Shown: one piece after another, positions 24,902 to 33,086 of the stretch
Position numbering within the stretch: position 1 is the stretch's first letter
Layout: every line of letters starts with the position of its first letter
From: CAWABB01 sp963701735
GTDB lineage: Bacteria > Bacteroidota > Ignavibacteria > UBA10030 > UBA6906
NCBI GenBank assembly: GCA_963701735.1
Contig: CAVPBI010000023.1
Location: forward strand, 290,013 to 354,012
DNA length: 64,000 nucleotides
Direction of reading: 5' to 3'
Made by a program: the position numbers and the translations under genes
The notes under the pieces: model-generated
Database searches by the model: none
What the model was told of the DNA's origin: nothing
The model's input: only the letters and a program-made list of their open reading frames with translations

Positions 24902-25887
24902 TGGGCGTCCTCTGCAGCCAGTCCTGCGTTCACGAGGTCGTGCAGATGAATCACGCCGGCCGGGCGCCCCAGGTCATCCTTGATGATCAGCTGCGTGATT
25001 TTGAACCCTTCCATCTCCCGCAGCACCGTGACCGCCAGCGTCCCCGCCCGTGCGGACTTCGGATTCTTCGTCATCACGGCGCGGGCCGTGAGGCCGCTCA
25101 GATCGGTGGTGCGCTGCAGCAGCCGGCGCAGGTCGCCGTCCGTGATGATCCCTTCCAGGTCCCCGTGTGCGTCCAGCACCAGCGTGCACCCGATCCGCTT
25201 CGTGGTCATCTCCATGATGGCGTCCCGCAGCGGCACATCACCCCGGACGGCCGGGATGCGGTCGCCGGTCACCATCAGCTCATCCACCTTCAACAGAAGT
25301 TTCTTTCCCAGCGAACCGCCCGGATGGTACATTGCGAAGTCTTCCGGCGTGAACCCGCGCAGATTCAGCAGCGTGATCGCGATCGCGTCGCCCATGGCGA
25401 GCGCCGCGGTCGTCGACGACGTCGGCGCGAGGTCGTGAGGGCACGCCTCCTCCTCCACGGACACGTCGAGCACGACGGCCGAATCCTGAGCCAGCGGCGA
25501 CTGCAACGCTCCGAGCATCGCGATCACCGGGACCCCGATCCTGCGGAACATCGGCATGAGCTCTCTGAGCTCTTCCGTGGCGCCGCTCTTGGAGATGCAG
25601 ATCACGACGTCGCCCTCGCGGACGATGCCGAGATCGCCGTGCACGGCATCAGTGGGATGAAGGAAGACAGACGGGGTGCCGGTTGAGTTCAACGTCGCCA
25701 CGATCTTGCGCGCGATGATCCCCGATTTCCCCACGCCCGTGACGATGACCCTCCCTTTCGAGGACACGACAAGCTGGACTGCCGCGGCGAACTCCTTGCC
25801 GATGCGGTGTTCGAGCTGGGAGACCGCCCGGCCTTCCAGGCGGAGCACCCGCTTGCCGTCCTCGATGATCTGCGTTGTCTTCTCCAT
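24898..25887 (-). CDS. kdsD: D-arabinose 5-phosphate isomerase KdsD (KpsF/GutQ family)
   Basis: 329 residues. A SIS domain (VIVTGVGKSGIIARKIVATL, SVFLHPTDAVHGDLG, ISKSGATEELREL, LAPTSSTTAALAMGD) precedes two CBS domains (VPLRDAIMEMTTKRIGCTLV, LVLDAHGDLEGIITDGDLRR). It converts ribulose 5-phosphate to arabinose 5-phosphate, the Kdo precursor used by the kdsA product encoded just upstream. ATG at 25887 sits one base after the previous stop. The longer frame upstream is not family-like. Confidence 0.94.
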   Translation of the reverse strand: MEKTTQIIEDGKRVLRLEGRAVSQLEHRIGKEFAAAVQLVVSSKGRVIVTGVGKSGIIARKIVATLNSTGTPSVFLHPTDAVHGDLGIVREGDVVICISKSGATEELRELMPMFRRIGVPVIAMLGALQSPLAQDSAVVLDVSVEEEACPHDLAPTSSTTAALAMGDAIAITLLNLRGFTPEDFAMYHPGGSLGKKLLLKVDELMVTGDRIPAVRGDVPLRDAIMEMTTKRIGCTLVLDAHGDLEGIITDGDLRRLLQRTTDLSGLTARAVMTKNPKSARAGTLAVTVLREMEGFKITQLIIKDDLGRPAGVIHLHDLVNAGLAAEDAQ

Positions 25888-25888
25888 A

Positions 25889-26623
25889 TCAGTGGCGTTT
25901 CCGGATGAGGTTGTGCAAAAGACCCGCAAGACCCCCCCTCTGCGGGACGTCCGGCGCGGGTTCCACGTCGACCCGCCGCTTGACGGCATTGTACGCGATG
26001 AAAGCAGCCTTCAGGTCAGCGTCGGCATACGAGCGGTGCGATTCGAACAGGAGCTGCGAGCGAAGAGCGATCGCAGGGTCCCGGATCTGCTTTACCAGCA
26101 TCAGCTCGTTGTAGAAATTCGTAACAGGAATCGGAAGCACCATCCCCGTCGTTCTGTCATGGAGCCACAGACGCCGCTCGCCGGCCGCGATCGCCATCGT
26201 CCTCGCCGAATCGACGGCGACCTCGCGCACGACTTCCCCCGTGGCGGGCGATGGGAACCCTGGCGCCCAGCTGGAGTACGTCCATCGACGCTTCTCCTCG
26301 AAGTGATCGGGGATTTCGCCGCCGCCGCGGGAGACGATCTCCACGTCGATCTGTCCCTCGAACGGCTCGCGCACCGTGACGCCGAACCGATCCGTCGTCG
26401 CCTCCACCATCCCGTGCGCGATCACGGGACGCAGGGGCATCGAGAAGTCGGGCTCCCGCCCGGCCTCGCCAAGGACGAAGTTCCCCTGCCCGCGACGCCC
26501 TTCACCGATGACGAGCAGGCGGGACACCACGTCACGGATCGCCCGGTAGCCCGGGCGGTCGACCGGAAGCACGAACTCCAGGAGGTCGCGCTCCTTCGGA
26601 CGAAGCGGTCGGGGGAACGCCAT
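25889..26623 (-). CDS. Conserved hypothetical protein between kdsA and kdsD
   Basis: 244 residues, not recognised. There is no signal peptide, clear membrane helix or cysteine cluster. It contains PVDRPGYRAIRDVVSRLLVI, EPFEGQIDVEIVSRGGGEIP and a basic C-terminus (LLHNLIRKRH). Its stop is one base before kdsD, and its start directly follows the kdsA stop (26624), so all are translated from one mRNA. That context points to Kdo/LPS synthesis or its regulation, but nothing in the sequence proves a function. Confidence 0.7.
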   Translation of the reverse strand: MAFPRPLRPKERDLLEFVLPVDRPGYRAIRDVVSRLLVIGEGRRGQGNFVLGEAGREPDFSMPLRPVIAHGMVEATTDRFGVTVREPFEGQIDVEIVSRGGGEIPDHFEEKRRWTYSSWAPGFPSPATGEVVREVAVDSARTMAIAAGERRLWLHDRTTGMVLPIPVTNFYNELMLVKQIRDPAIALRSQLLFESHRSYADADLKAAFIAYNAVKRRVDVEPAPDVPQRGGLAGLLHNLIRKRH

Positions 26624-27448
26624 TCACTGCGCCTTCACAATCCGATCGATCTTCGTGACCTGCTCCAGGAGTCCGTCGAGCCTGTCCAGGGAGAGCTGGC
26701 TCGCGGCATCGCTCAGGGCATGGGGCGGATCGGGATGGACTTCGACAAACAGGCCCGACACCCCGGCGGCAACGCCAGCCCGGGCAAGCGGAACGATGAA
26801 CTCCGGCTGCCCGCCGGATCGTGAACCGGACGGATCGCCTCCCGGCAGCTGCACGGCATGGGTCGCATCCAGGACGACCGGGTATCCCGTGCGGGCCATG
26901 ATCTGGAGCGCCCGCATATCGACCACCAGGTTGTGATAGCCGAATGTCGTTCCCCGCTCGGTCAGGAGGATCGACGTATTTCCCGTCGAGGCGACCTTTT
27001 CGGCGGCATGGCGCATGTCGTCCGGCGCGAGAAACTGCCCTTTCTTGATGTTCACGACCCGCCGCGTCCTGCCCGCCGCCTGCAGGAGGTCCGTCTGCCT
27101 GCAGAGGAACGCCGGGATCTGCAGGACGTCGGCGACTTCCGCGGCGGGAGCCGCTTCCGCTTCCGTGTGGATGTCGGTCACAATGGGCAGGCCGAGCTCG
27201 CGCTTCGCCTCCAGAAGAATGGCAAGCGCTTCGTCCATTCCCAGCCCGGTGAACGATCCGACGCTCGTCCGGTTCGCCTTCTTATACGACGACTTGAAGA
27301 CCAGCGGCACACCGTGCTTCACGGCAATGGATCGTATCGCTTCCGCGGTCTTGAGGATAAAATCGCGGCCCTCGACGACGCAGGGACCGGCAAAAAGGAC
27401 CAGCGGGCGCCGCTCGCCGATCTCGATATTCCCGATTGAGACAATCAT
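26624..27448 (-). CDS. kdsA: 3-deoxy-D-manno-octulosonate 8-phosphate synthase KdsA
   Basis: 274 residues, standard length. Motifs: LVLFAGPCVVEGRDFILKTA, FKSSYKKANRTSVGSFTGLG, VTDIHTEAEA, LQIPAFLCRQTDLLQAAG, NIKKGQFLAPDDM and EVHPDPPHALSD. It condenses arabinose 5-phosphate with phosphoenolpyruvate to Kdo 8-phosphate. The frame is open far upstream into ispE antisense, but the ATG at 27448 begins the family N-terminus. A -10 box lies six bases upstream, so the mRNA is probably leaderless. Confidence 0.96.
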   Translation of the reverse strand: MIVSIGNIEIGERRPLVLFAGPCVVEGRDFILKTAEAIRSIAVKHGVPLVFKSSYKKANRTSVGSFTGLGMDEALAILLEAKRELGLPIVTDIHTEAEAAPAAEVADVLQIPAFLCRQTDLLQAAGRTRRVVNIKKGQFLAPDDMRHAAEKVASTGNTSILLTERGTTFGYHNLVVDMRALQIMARTGYPVVLDATHAVQLPGGDPSGSRSGGQPEFIVPLARAGVAAGVSGLFVEVHPDPPHALSDAASQLSLDRLDGLLEQVTKIDRIVKAQ

Positions 27449-27454
27449 ACGCAG

Positions 27455-27483
27455 ATAGTACAAAAAACCCTTGAGAGGTAAAA
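27455..27483 (-). promoter_or_regulatory. Promoter for the kdsA-lptB operon
   Basis: On the minus strand TACTAT (27455-27460) lies six bases before the kdsA ATG. A weak -35 (TTTTAC, about 27478-27483) is 17 bases further upstream. The transcript would begin at or next to the start codon. It overlaps the divergent ispE promoter. Confidence 0.45.
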
Positions 27484-27499
27484 GGGGGTCACGTATATT
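27471..27499 (+). promoter_or_regulatory. Promoter for ispE, probably leaderless
   Basis: TTGAGA (27471-27476), 17 bases, TATATT (27494-27499). The ATG is at 27509, nine bases after the -10 box, so the leader should be 0-3 bases. The GGGGG run inside the spacer cannot act as a ribosome site because it is not transcribed. Confidence 0.6.
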
Positions 27500-27508
27500 C
27501 CGACCGTT

Positions 27509-28366
27509 ATGACCGCCACGCTGACCGCGCGCTCCTACGCCAAAATCAATCTTGGCCTCCGCATCCTCCGGAAACGGCCGGACGGATTCCACGACATCGA
27601 AACCGTGTTCCACCGCGTCGGCCTGCACGACATCGTCGAAATCCGGGAGGCCGATGACATTTCGGTCACGTCCACGGATCCGGCCGCGCCTTCTGACCAG
27701 ACGAATCTGGCATACCGCGCGGCCGCGCTCCTCAGGGAGACCGGCGGAACGCGCGCCGGAGCCAGAATCGCCATCACGAAGAATATCCCGGTCGGCGCAG
27801 GCCTTGGCGGAGGGAGCTCGAACGCCGCCACGGTCCTCACCATGCTCCAGCAGTTGTGGAAGGTCCATGTCCCGGCCGGGCGCCTGCAAGAAATCGCGCT
27901 GGCCCTGGGGTCCGACGTGCCGTACTTCCTCCGTGCCGGGTCCGCCGTGGCTTACGGGCGCGGCGAGCGCCTCACCTATTTCGAGCTCGACATGCCCTTC
28001 GCCATCCTCCTCTGCACGCCCGGCCTCCATGTCTCGACCGCCTGGGCGTACCGGTCGGTCACGCCGAGAGGCGGCGAGCCGGAGCGTCCGTTGAAGGACG
28101 AACTGATGCATGCCCTGCGGCATACGGCGTTCCTCCCGGCAGCGTTGACGAACGACTTCGAGCGATCCGTGTTCGCCGGCTTCCCCGCGATCGCGGACGC
28201 CAAGCAGACCATGCTTGCGACCGGAGCGATCTGCGCATCGATGTCGGGCAGCGGCTCCTCCGTCTTCGGGTTGTATCCGACGACCGAAGCAGCAGACAGC
28301 GCGGCCCTTTCCTTCCGCAGCCCCGGGATGGCCGTGCACGTCACGCCGCCACGCTTCCGCACCTGA
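27509..28366 (+). CDS. ispE: 4-diphosphocytidyl-2-C-methyl-D-erythritol kinase IspE
   Basis: 285 residues of a GHMP kinase: AKINLGLRILRKRPDGFHDI at the N-terminus, the ATP loop NIPVGAGLGGGSSNAAT, LGSDVPYFLRAGSAVAYGRG and the C-terminal MSGSGSSVFG. It phosphorylates CDP-methylerythritol in the MEP isoprenoid pathway, which also supplies undecaprenyl phosphate. It is divergent from kdsA with a 60-base shared promoter region. Confidence 0.95.
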   Translation: MTATLTARSYAKINLGLRILRKRPDGFHDIETVFHRVGLHDIVEIREADDISVTSTDPAAPSDQTNLAYRAAALLRETGGTRAGARIAITKNIPVGAGLGGGSSNAATVLTMLQQLWKVHVPAGRLQEIALALGSDVPYFLRAGSAVAYGRGERLTYFELDMPFAILLCTPGLHVSTAWAYRSVTPRGGEPERPLKDELMHALRHTAFLPAALTNDFERSVFAGFPAIADAKQTMLATGAICASMSGSGSSVFGLYPTTEAADSAALSFRSPGMAVHVTPPRFRT

Positions 28367-28386
28367 GGCTCCCCTTTCCCGCCGCG

Positions 28387-28415
28387 TTGATTCTGCCGCG
28401 GGTTCTGGATATATT
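28387..28415 (+). promoter_or_regulatory. Promoter for the receptor-like gene, probably leaderless
   Basis: TTGATT (28387-28392), 17 bases, TATATT (28410-28415). The ATG at 28425 lies nine bases after the -10 box, the same arrangement as at ispE. Confidence 0.6.
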
Positions 28416-28424
28416 CAGCCTGAT

Positions 28425-30497
28425 ATGGACGTCTTCCGCCCGCGCGACCTACGCATTGGTTCACTCACGGCCCTCCTCGCCATCTCCCTGATGGTGACAC
28501 TGCCGCAGCCCTTGATCGCCCGGCAGGATTCGCTCAAGGCCAGGACGCCCGACCCCGTCCGGATCCCGACATCGACGTCGCCGACTGTCGAGGGTGACTC
28601 CTCCGCAACGTCCGGAGCCGGAGAACCGCGGAAGCATCCCCCCGAATGGGGCAGCCTGGGACGGGAGATCGACTCGTCCCGCGTCCTGGATGCGAAGGCC
28701 ATCCGATGGATCGAGCGGATATCGTTCGGCGATGTGGCCGAAGCGATGCCCGGGATCTGGATGCGCGACCAGCAGAGCGCCGGGCAGTACAATGCACTGA
28801 ATGGCCGGGGGATGGACTGGCGGGGGGTCGCGTTCATCCGGAACGGCCGGCTGATGAACGACCCGGCCTCGGGAATCTACAATCCGTTCCACGTCTCCGT
28901 CGACGACCTGGCGGGCGCGGAAATCATCAGCGGGTCGAGGGCGTTCGCGTACGCGTTGAACTCCACGGGAGCCTCCGTCAATCTTCTCTCCCGCTCGTTC
29001 TTCTCGTCGCGCCCGTACACCCGCATCGCATACGTCCAGGGTCCGTACGAGTATTCGTTCACCGACGGAATCTACTCACAGAACATCCTGCGCGCGCTCA
29101 ACCTTCATGTGGGGTTCCAGGGGCAGTCCACTTCGGGGCGGCTCCCGAACAGCGCCCACGGTGCGTGGAATCTTCGTGCGCGTCTCACATACCATGTCGC
29201 CGACGACTTCAGCCTCACGCTCTCCGAGTACTACACCGGCTCGAAGACGCGCATGAACGGCGGATTGAGGAGCACCGGGATTGATCCGACCGTCCCCGTG
29301 GCATCAGCCATCGTCAACACAGATTCCTACGAGAAGCTGACACGCCACGACATCGACCTGACGCTTGCCGCCCGCCTGTTCGCGGACTCCGCGGACGTAT
29401 CGACTCTGACGTTGTACTACTCCCATAATCTCCGCGAGTACAGGGACGAGGAGCTGGGCACATCGCCCAACGGGATCTATATCTTCCAGGACCATCGCAG
29501 CTCCTGGATGGGCGCGCAGCTCCAGCAGCTCTTTTCGGCGGGCCCGCAGAAGCTGTCGTTCGGCGCCGGACTGGAGATCCGACAGATCGAAGGCAGCCCG
29601 ACACTCGGCCGCCGCCGCAACGTGATCGGCAACGTTCGCGCGGTCGAAGAGCTGCTCTTCATTCCGTCGGTAACGCTCGGACTGTTCGGACGGTACGACC
29701 GCTATCTCAACGGGGACCATTTCGGCGCGGGGACGGATGCGAGACTGCAGGTGACGGAAGAGCTGACGGCTCTCGCCGGATTCTCCGTTTCAGAACGGCT
29801 CCCCACGTATGGCGAGCTGTTCTGGACCGACCCCAGCGTCACGCGAAGCGGAGAGATCGGCCCGGAGGGTCACACAGTGGGAGAAGCGGGCCTGGAGTAC
29901 AGGCCCATGCCCGGCACGGAAGTCCGTCTCACCTACGGCGTCCGCTCGATCAGCGACCCGATCCTCTTTACCGCGACTGGCGCGCCAAATGGCGACACAC
30001 CCACAGGCCATGGCGCGTTGTATCCGGGTTTCCTGGTTTCCCCGGGGCCGACCGTCACGACGCAAACGATCGAAGCGGGGTTGTGCGCGCAGATCTGGTA
30101 CGTGCTTCTGGAAGGGACGCTCCTCTGGACGATGCAGCAGCGGGACGGCGCATCGGATCCCGACATCTACCCCGAGATCGCCGCCCGGGGCGGGATCTAC
30201 TTCCGGGCGAACTTGTTCAAAGGCGGTCTCGACCTCAAGACAGGATTTCAGGGAGCGTACCAATCGGACGCCCGGGGGGCATACTTCGATCAGGTCACCC
30301 TCGCGTACGCCGAGAATCCCGGGGAGCGCGCGTCCGGAGGCGCCTCCGTCAATTTCCTCCTGACCGCGGGCATCGGCGATGCCGTCGTGTACTTCACGTG
30401 GGAGAACCTCGTCGACGGCCTGTGGTACCGGACACCGTACCATCCCATTCGGGACCGGGGAATCCGGTTCGGCCTCGCCTGGGAATTCCTCGACTGA
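28425..30497 (+). CDS. TonB-dependent receptor-like outer-membrane protein
   Basis: 690 residues with a signal peptide (~1-32, ending PLIARQ) and a plug-like domain at about 85-190 (SFGDVAEAMPGIWMRDQQSA, ALNGRGMDWRGVAF, DDLAGAEIISGSRAFAYALN, STGASVNLLSR). A long barrel of aromatic alternating strands runs to a C-terminal LAWEFLD. The substrate is unknown. No carboxypeptidase-like N-terminal domain and no clear TonB box are visible, and no transporter genes adjoin it. A longer frame upstream overlaps ispE and is not used. Confidence 0.75.
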   Translation: MDVFRPRDLRIGSLTALLAISLMVTLPQPLIARQDSLKARTPDPVRIPTSTSPTVEGDSSATSGAGEPRKHPPEWGSLGREIDSSRVLDAKAIRWIERISFGDVAEAMPGIWMRDQQSAGQYNALNGRGMDWRGVAFIRNGRLMNDPASGIYNPFHVSVDDLAGAEIISGSRAFAYALNSTGASVNLLSRSFFSSRPYTRIAYVQGPYEYSFTDGIYSQNILRALNLHVGFQGQSTSGRLPNSAHGAWNLRARLTYHVADDFSLTLSEYYTGSKTRMNGGLRSTGIDPTVPVASAIVNTDSYEKLTRHDIDLTLAARLFADSADVSTLTLYYSHNLREYRDEELGTSPNGIYIFQDHRSSWMGAQLQQLFSAGPQKLSFGAGLEIRQIEGSPTLGRRRNVIGNVRAVEELLFIPSVTLGLFGRYDRYLNGDHFGAGTDARLQVTEELTALAGFSVSERLPTYGELFWTDPSVTRSGEIGPEGHTVGEAGLEYRPMPGTEVRLTYGVRSISDPILFTATGAPNGDTPTGHGALYPGFLVSPGPTVTTQTIEAGLCAQIWYVLLEGTLLWTMQQRDGASDPDIYPEIAARGGIYFRANLFKGGLDLKTGFQGAYQSDARGAYFDQVTLAYAENPGERASGGASVNFLLTAGIGDAVVYFTWENLVDGLWYRTPYHPIRDRGIRFGLAWEFLD

Positions 30498-30508
30498 AAG
30501 GCAGCCCC

Positions 30509-30973
30509 ATGTCACACGACCTCTCGATCCTGCTCGACCTTCTCGATCAAGCATACGACCACACGTCGTGGCACGGGACGAACCTGAGAGGTTCGATTCT
30601 CGGAGTCTCGGCGTCCGAGGCTCTCTGGCGGCCGGGAAAGGGGCGGCACAATATCCGGGAAATCGTCGTGCACGCGGCCTACTGGAAATATGCCGTGCGG
30701 AGGAGATTGACCGGGGAGAAGCGGGGCTCGTTCCCCCTGAAGGGGAGCAACTGGTTTGTGCGATCGAAGGGGGACGATTGGAAAGGCGACGTCAGCCTGC
30801 TCGCGGAGGAGCACAGGCGCCTTCGCGCGGCGGTTGCCGGGCTCGGTCCGGAGCGGCTCGATAGCCCTGTTCCCAGAAGCCGGCTCACGCACAGGTTTCT
30901 GATCACGGGTGCAGCGTCGCACGACCTGTACCACGCCGGGCAGATTCAACTGATCAAGAGGCTGCAGCGCTAG
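30509..30973 (+). CDS. DinB-family (metal-binding four-helix) protein
   Basis: 154 residues. DinB/YfiT-like pattern with likely metal histidines in IVVHAAYWK and ASHDLYHAGQIQLIK. Members include thiol transferases using bacillithiol or mycothiol and damage-inducible proteins of unknown role. The substrate cannot be told here. ATG at 30509 is 11 bases after the receptor-like gene, so it is probably co-transcribed. Confidence 0.78.
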   Translation: MSHDLSILLDLLDQAYDHTSWHGTNLRGSILGVSASEALWRPGKGRHNIREIVVHAAYWKYAVRRRLTGEKRGSFPLKGSNWFVRSKGDDWKGDVSLLAEEHRRLRAAVAGLGPERLDSPVPRSRLTHRFLITGAASHDLYHAGQIQLIKRLQR

Positions 30974-30988
30974 ACGACGGCTGCGGCG

Positions 30989-32104
30989 TCAGCTCGCCTG
31001 CCGGAGTCTCCGCTCGAGGAAGGCAAACGTCTCATCCGCTGCCCGATCCCACGTGAAGGACGAAGCGCGCTTCAGGGACTCGGAACTGAACCGCCGGCGC
31101 ACCCCCCCGTCTGTCAACATCCGCAGCATCGCATCCGCAAGCGCTCCCCGATCGCCGTACGGATAGAGCAGCCCGGTTTCTCCGTCAAGCACAGCCTCCT
31201 TCAGCCCGGGCACCCGGCTGGCGATCACGGGAGTCCCGCAGGCGTTCGCCTCGAGCACGGTGAGCCCCCACCCTTCCTTCACCGATGGCATCACCCCGAA
31301 CCACATGCTTCGGAGGATCTCGACCTTCGTCGCTTCCGGGACAAACCCGGTGAACTCCACCACGCCCTGCAGTCCGAGCCGGGCTGAGACCGCCTCGAGC
31401 CGCGGGCGGTCATCTCCATCACCCACGATCCGTACCCTGAGATCCGGGACCGTACGCAGAACCGCGGGGAGAGCCTCGAGAAGGTGATCCACGCTCTTGT
31501 ACCGCTTCAGGCGGCCAAGGTAGCCGATCATCGGCGTGGGGTGCTTGGCGCCTCCCGGCGTGAAGGTGTTCAGGTCGAACCCGTAGTGGACGACATCGAC
31601 ATCTTCGGGGCGACATCCGTGCGCGACGAGCTCGTCTCTGGTGCTGTTGGAACCGACAACGATCGGAATCCTGCGGCGGCGGAGGAGGCTGACGCCGGCT
31701 CGCTCCATGCCCCAGACGTAGCTTGCGACGGCGGGGTTGACCTCGTGGAAGACACTGGTGCCGAAGAGATGGTGGATCTGGGCGACGACGGGCAGGCGGG
31801 TCAGCAGCGGGATGAAGAACGGAATCTTGTTCATGTCCTCCACGACGACGTCGAATTGCCCGGAGCGCAGCAGGTCACGCATGAGTCGTGGAGCGACGAC
31901 GTTGAAGAGGTGCCGCCCGCCCTCACGGATGATGCGGATGCCTTCCCGGGTCTCTTCCCGCGACGCACCGGCGTACGACGAACAGAGCAGCGTCACTCCG
32001 TGGCCGCGAGCGGCGATACGCGTGAAGACCTCGCGCAGGTGGACCTCGGCGCCGCCCGCGAAGGGATGCGTCCAGTCCTGCCAGTTCACCACGAGAATCT
32101 TCAT
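30989..32104 (-). CDS. Group 1 (GT4-type) glycosyltransferase
   Basis: 371 residues with two Rossmann halves: an N-terminal acceptor domain (PFAGGAEVHLREVFTRIAAR) and a C-terminal nucleotide-sugar domain (IGYLGRLKRYKSVDHLLEAL, SVKEGWGLTVLEANACGTPV with the E-x7-E motif, GLLYPYGD). As it is the last gene of a gmd-rmd cluster, it may transfer D-rhamnose or another deoxyhexose to a surface glycan. It overlaps the reductase gene by four bases. Confidence 0.9.
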   Translation of the reverse strand: MKILVVNWQDWTHPFAGGAEVHLREVFTRIAARGHGVTLLCSSYAGASREETREGIRIIREGGRHLFNVVAPRLMRDLLRSGQFDVVVEDMNKIPFFIPLLTRLPVVAQIHHLFGTSVFHEVNPAVASYVWGMERAGVSLLRRRRIPIVVGSNSTRDELVAHGCRPEDVDVVHYGFDLNTFTPGGAKHPTPMIGYLGRLKRYKSVDHLLEALPAVLRTVPDLRVRIVGDGDDRPRLEAVSARLGLQGVVEFTGFVPEATKVEILRSMWFGVMPSVKEGWGLTVLEANACGTPVIASRVPGLKEAVLDGETGLLYPYGDRGALADAMLRMLTDGGVRRRFSSESLKRASSFTWDRAADETFAFLERRLRQAS

Positions 32105-33078
32105 GCACCGGCGGCAAGCGTCCGCTGCCAGTACGTGAAGACGTCATTCAGCGTTTCCCGGAGCGTGAATGTGGGAGTCCAGCCGGTCTCCGCCTTCAGT
32201 CGTTCCGCGCTGCCGAGCAGCACCGGGACATCATAGGGCCGGACCTTGGCCTGCTCGACTGTGACGTCCGCGTTGATGCCCGTGATCTCCTCGTAGAGGG
32301 AGATGATCTCGCGGATGGATACGGCCTTCCCGGAGCACACATTGTAGACCACATTGTCGCTCGGATGCTCGAGCATGGTCCAGTACGCCCGCACCACATC
32401 GCGCACGTCGGTGAAGTCACGCCGGGCCCCGAGGTTGCCGGGATGCAGCACCGGGGGTGTCGTCCCCGCCGCGAACTCGGCGAACTTCCGTGCGAACTCG
32501 GAGCAGACGAACGAAGGTGCCTGACGCGGACCGACATGGTTGAACGGGCGGGCGACGGTGACGCGAAGGCCATATGTCTTCCGGTAGGCCTGCGAGATCA
32601 GGTCGATGCTCGCCTTGCTCGCGGCGTAGGGGTTCCCGGGGTTGAGGGGAAGTTCTTCCCTGATCGGCAGAAGCTCGGGAGCCACTTTCCCGTACACTTC
32701 GCTGGAGCTGACGATGAGGACCTGGACCTCCTGGCTTTCGCGCTCCTGCAACTTCCGGGCGGCTTCCAGGATCGACATGGATCCTGCGATGTTCGTCTGG
32801 ATGGTGCCGACAGGATCAACGACCGAGGTGGGAACGAACGCCTGGCCGGCCAGATGGATGATGCGCTCCGGCCGGATGTCGTGGAAGAGTTCTTCGATGC
32901 GGCTCGCGTTCAGGATGTCCGCCTGGCGGAACCGCAGCTTGCCGGTGATGCCCTTCAGGTTCGGGCCCGGCTGAGGCGTGATGATGGTGCCGTACACGTC
33001 CACGCCGCCTACGGAGTGGAGCAACTCGGCCATGTGAGAACCGACGAACCCATCGATTCCGGTCACGAGCACGCGCAT
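32101..33078 (-). CDS. rmd: NAD(P)-dependent epimerase, probable GDP-6-deoxy-4-keto-mannose reductase
   Basis: 325 residues of an extended SDR: cofactor loop VTGIDGFVGSHMAELL, SSSEVYGK, and catalytic Tyr/Lys in NPYAASKASIDL. PFNHVGPRQAPSFVCSEFAR is typical of Rmd/GDP-rhamnose synthases. Together with gmd it would make GDP-D-rhamnose from GDP-mannose. Another 4-reductase or epimerase activity is possible. Confidence 0.82.
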   Translation of the reverse strand: MRVLVTGIDGFVGSHMAELLHSVGGVDVYGTIITPQPGPNLKGITGKLRFRQADILNASRIEELFHDIRPERIIHLAGQAFVPTSVVDPVGTIQTNIAGSMSILEAARKLQERESQEVQVLIVSSSEVYGKVAPELLPIREELPLNPGNPYAASKASIDLISQAYRKTYGLRVTVARPFNHVGPRQAPSFVCSEFARKFAEFAAGTTPPVLHPGNLGARRDFTDVRDVVRAYWTMLEHPSDNVVYNVCSGKAVSIREIISLYEEITGINADVTVEQAKVRPYDVPVLLGSAERLKAETGWTPTFTLRETLNDVFTYWQRTLAAGA

Positions 33079-33086
33079 GGAGGCAC

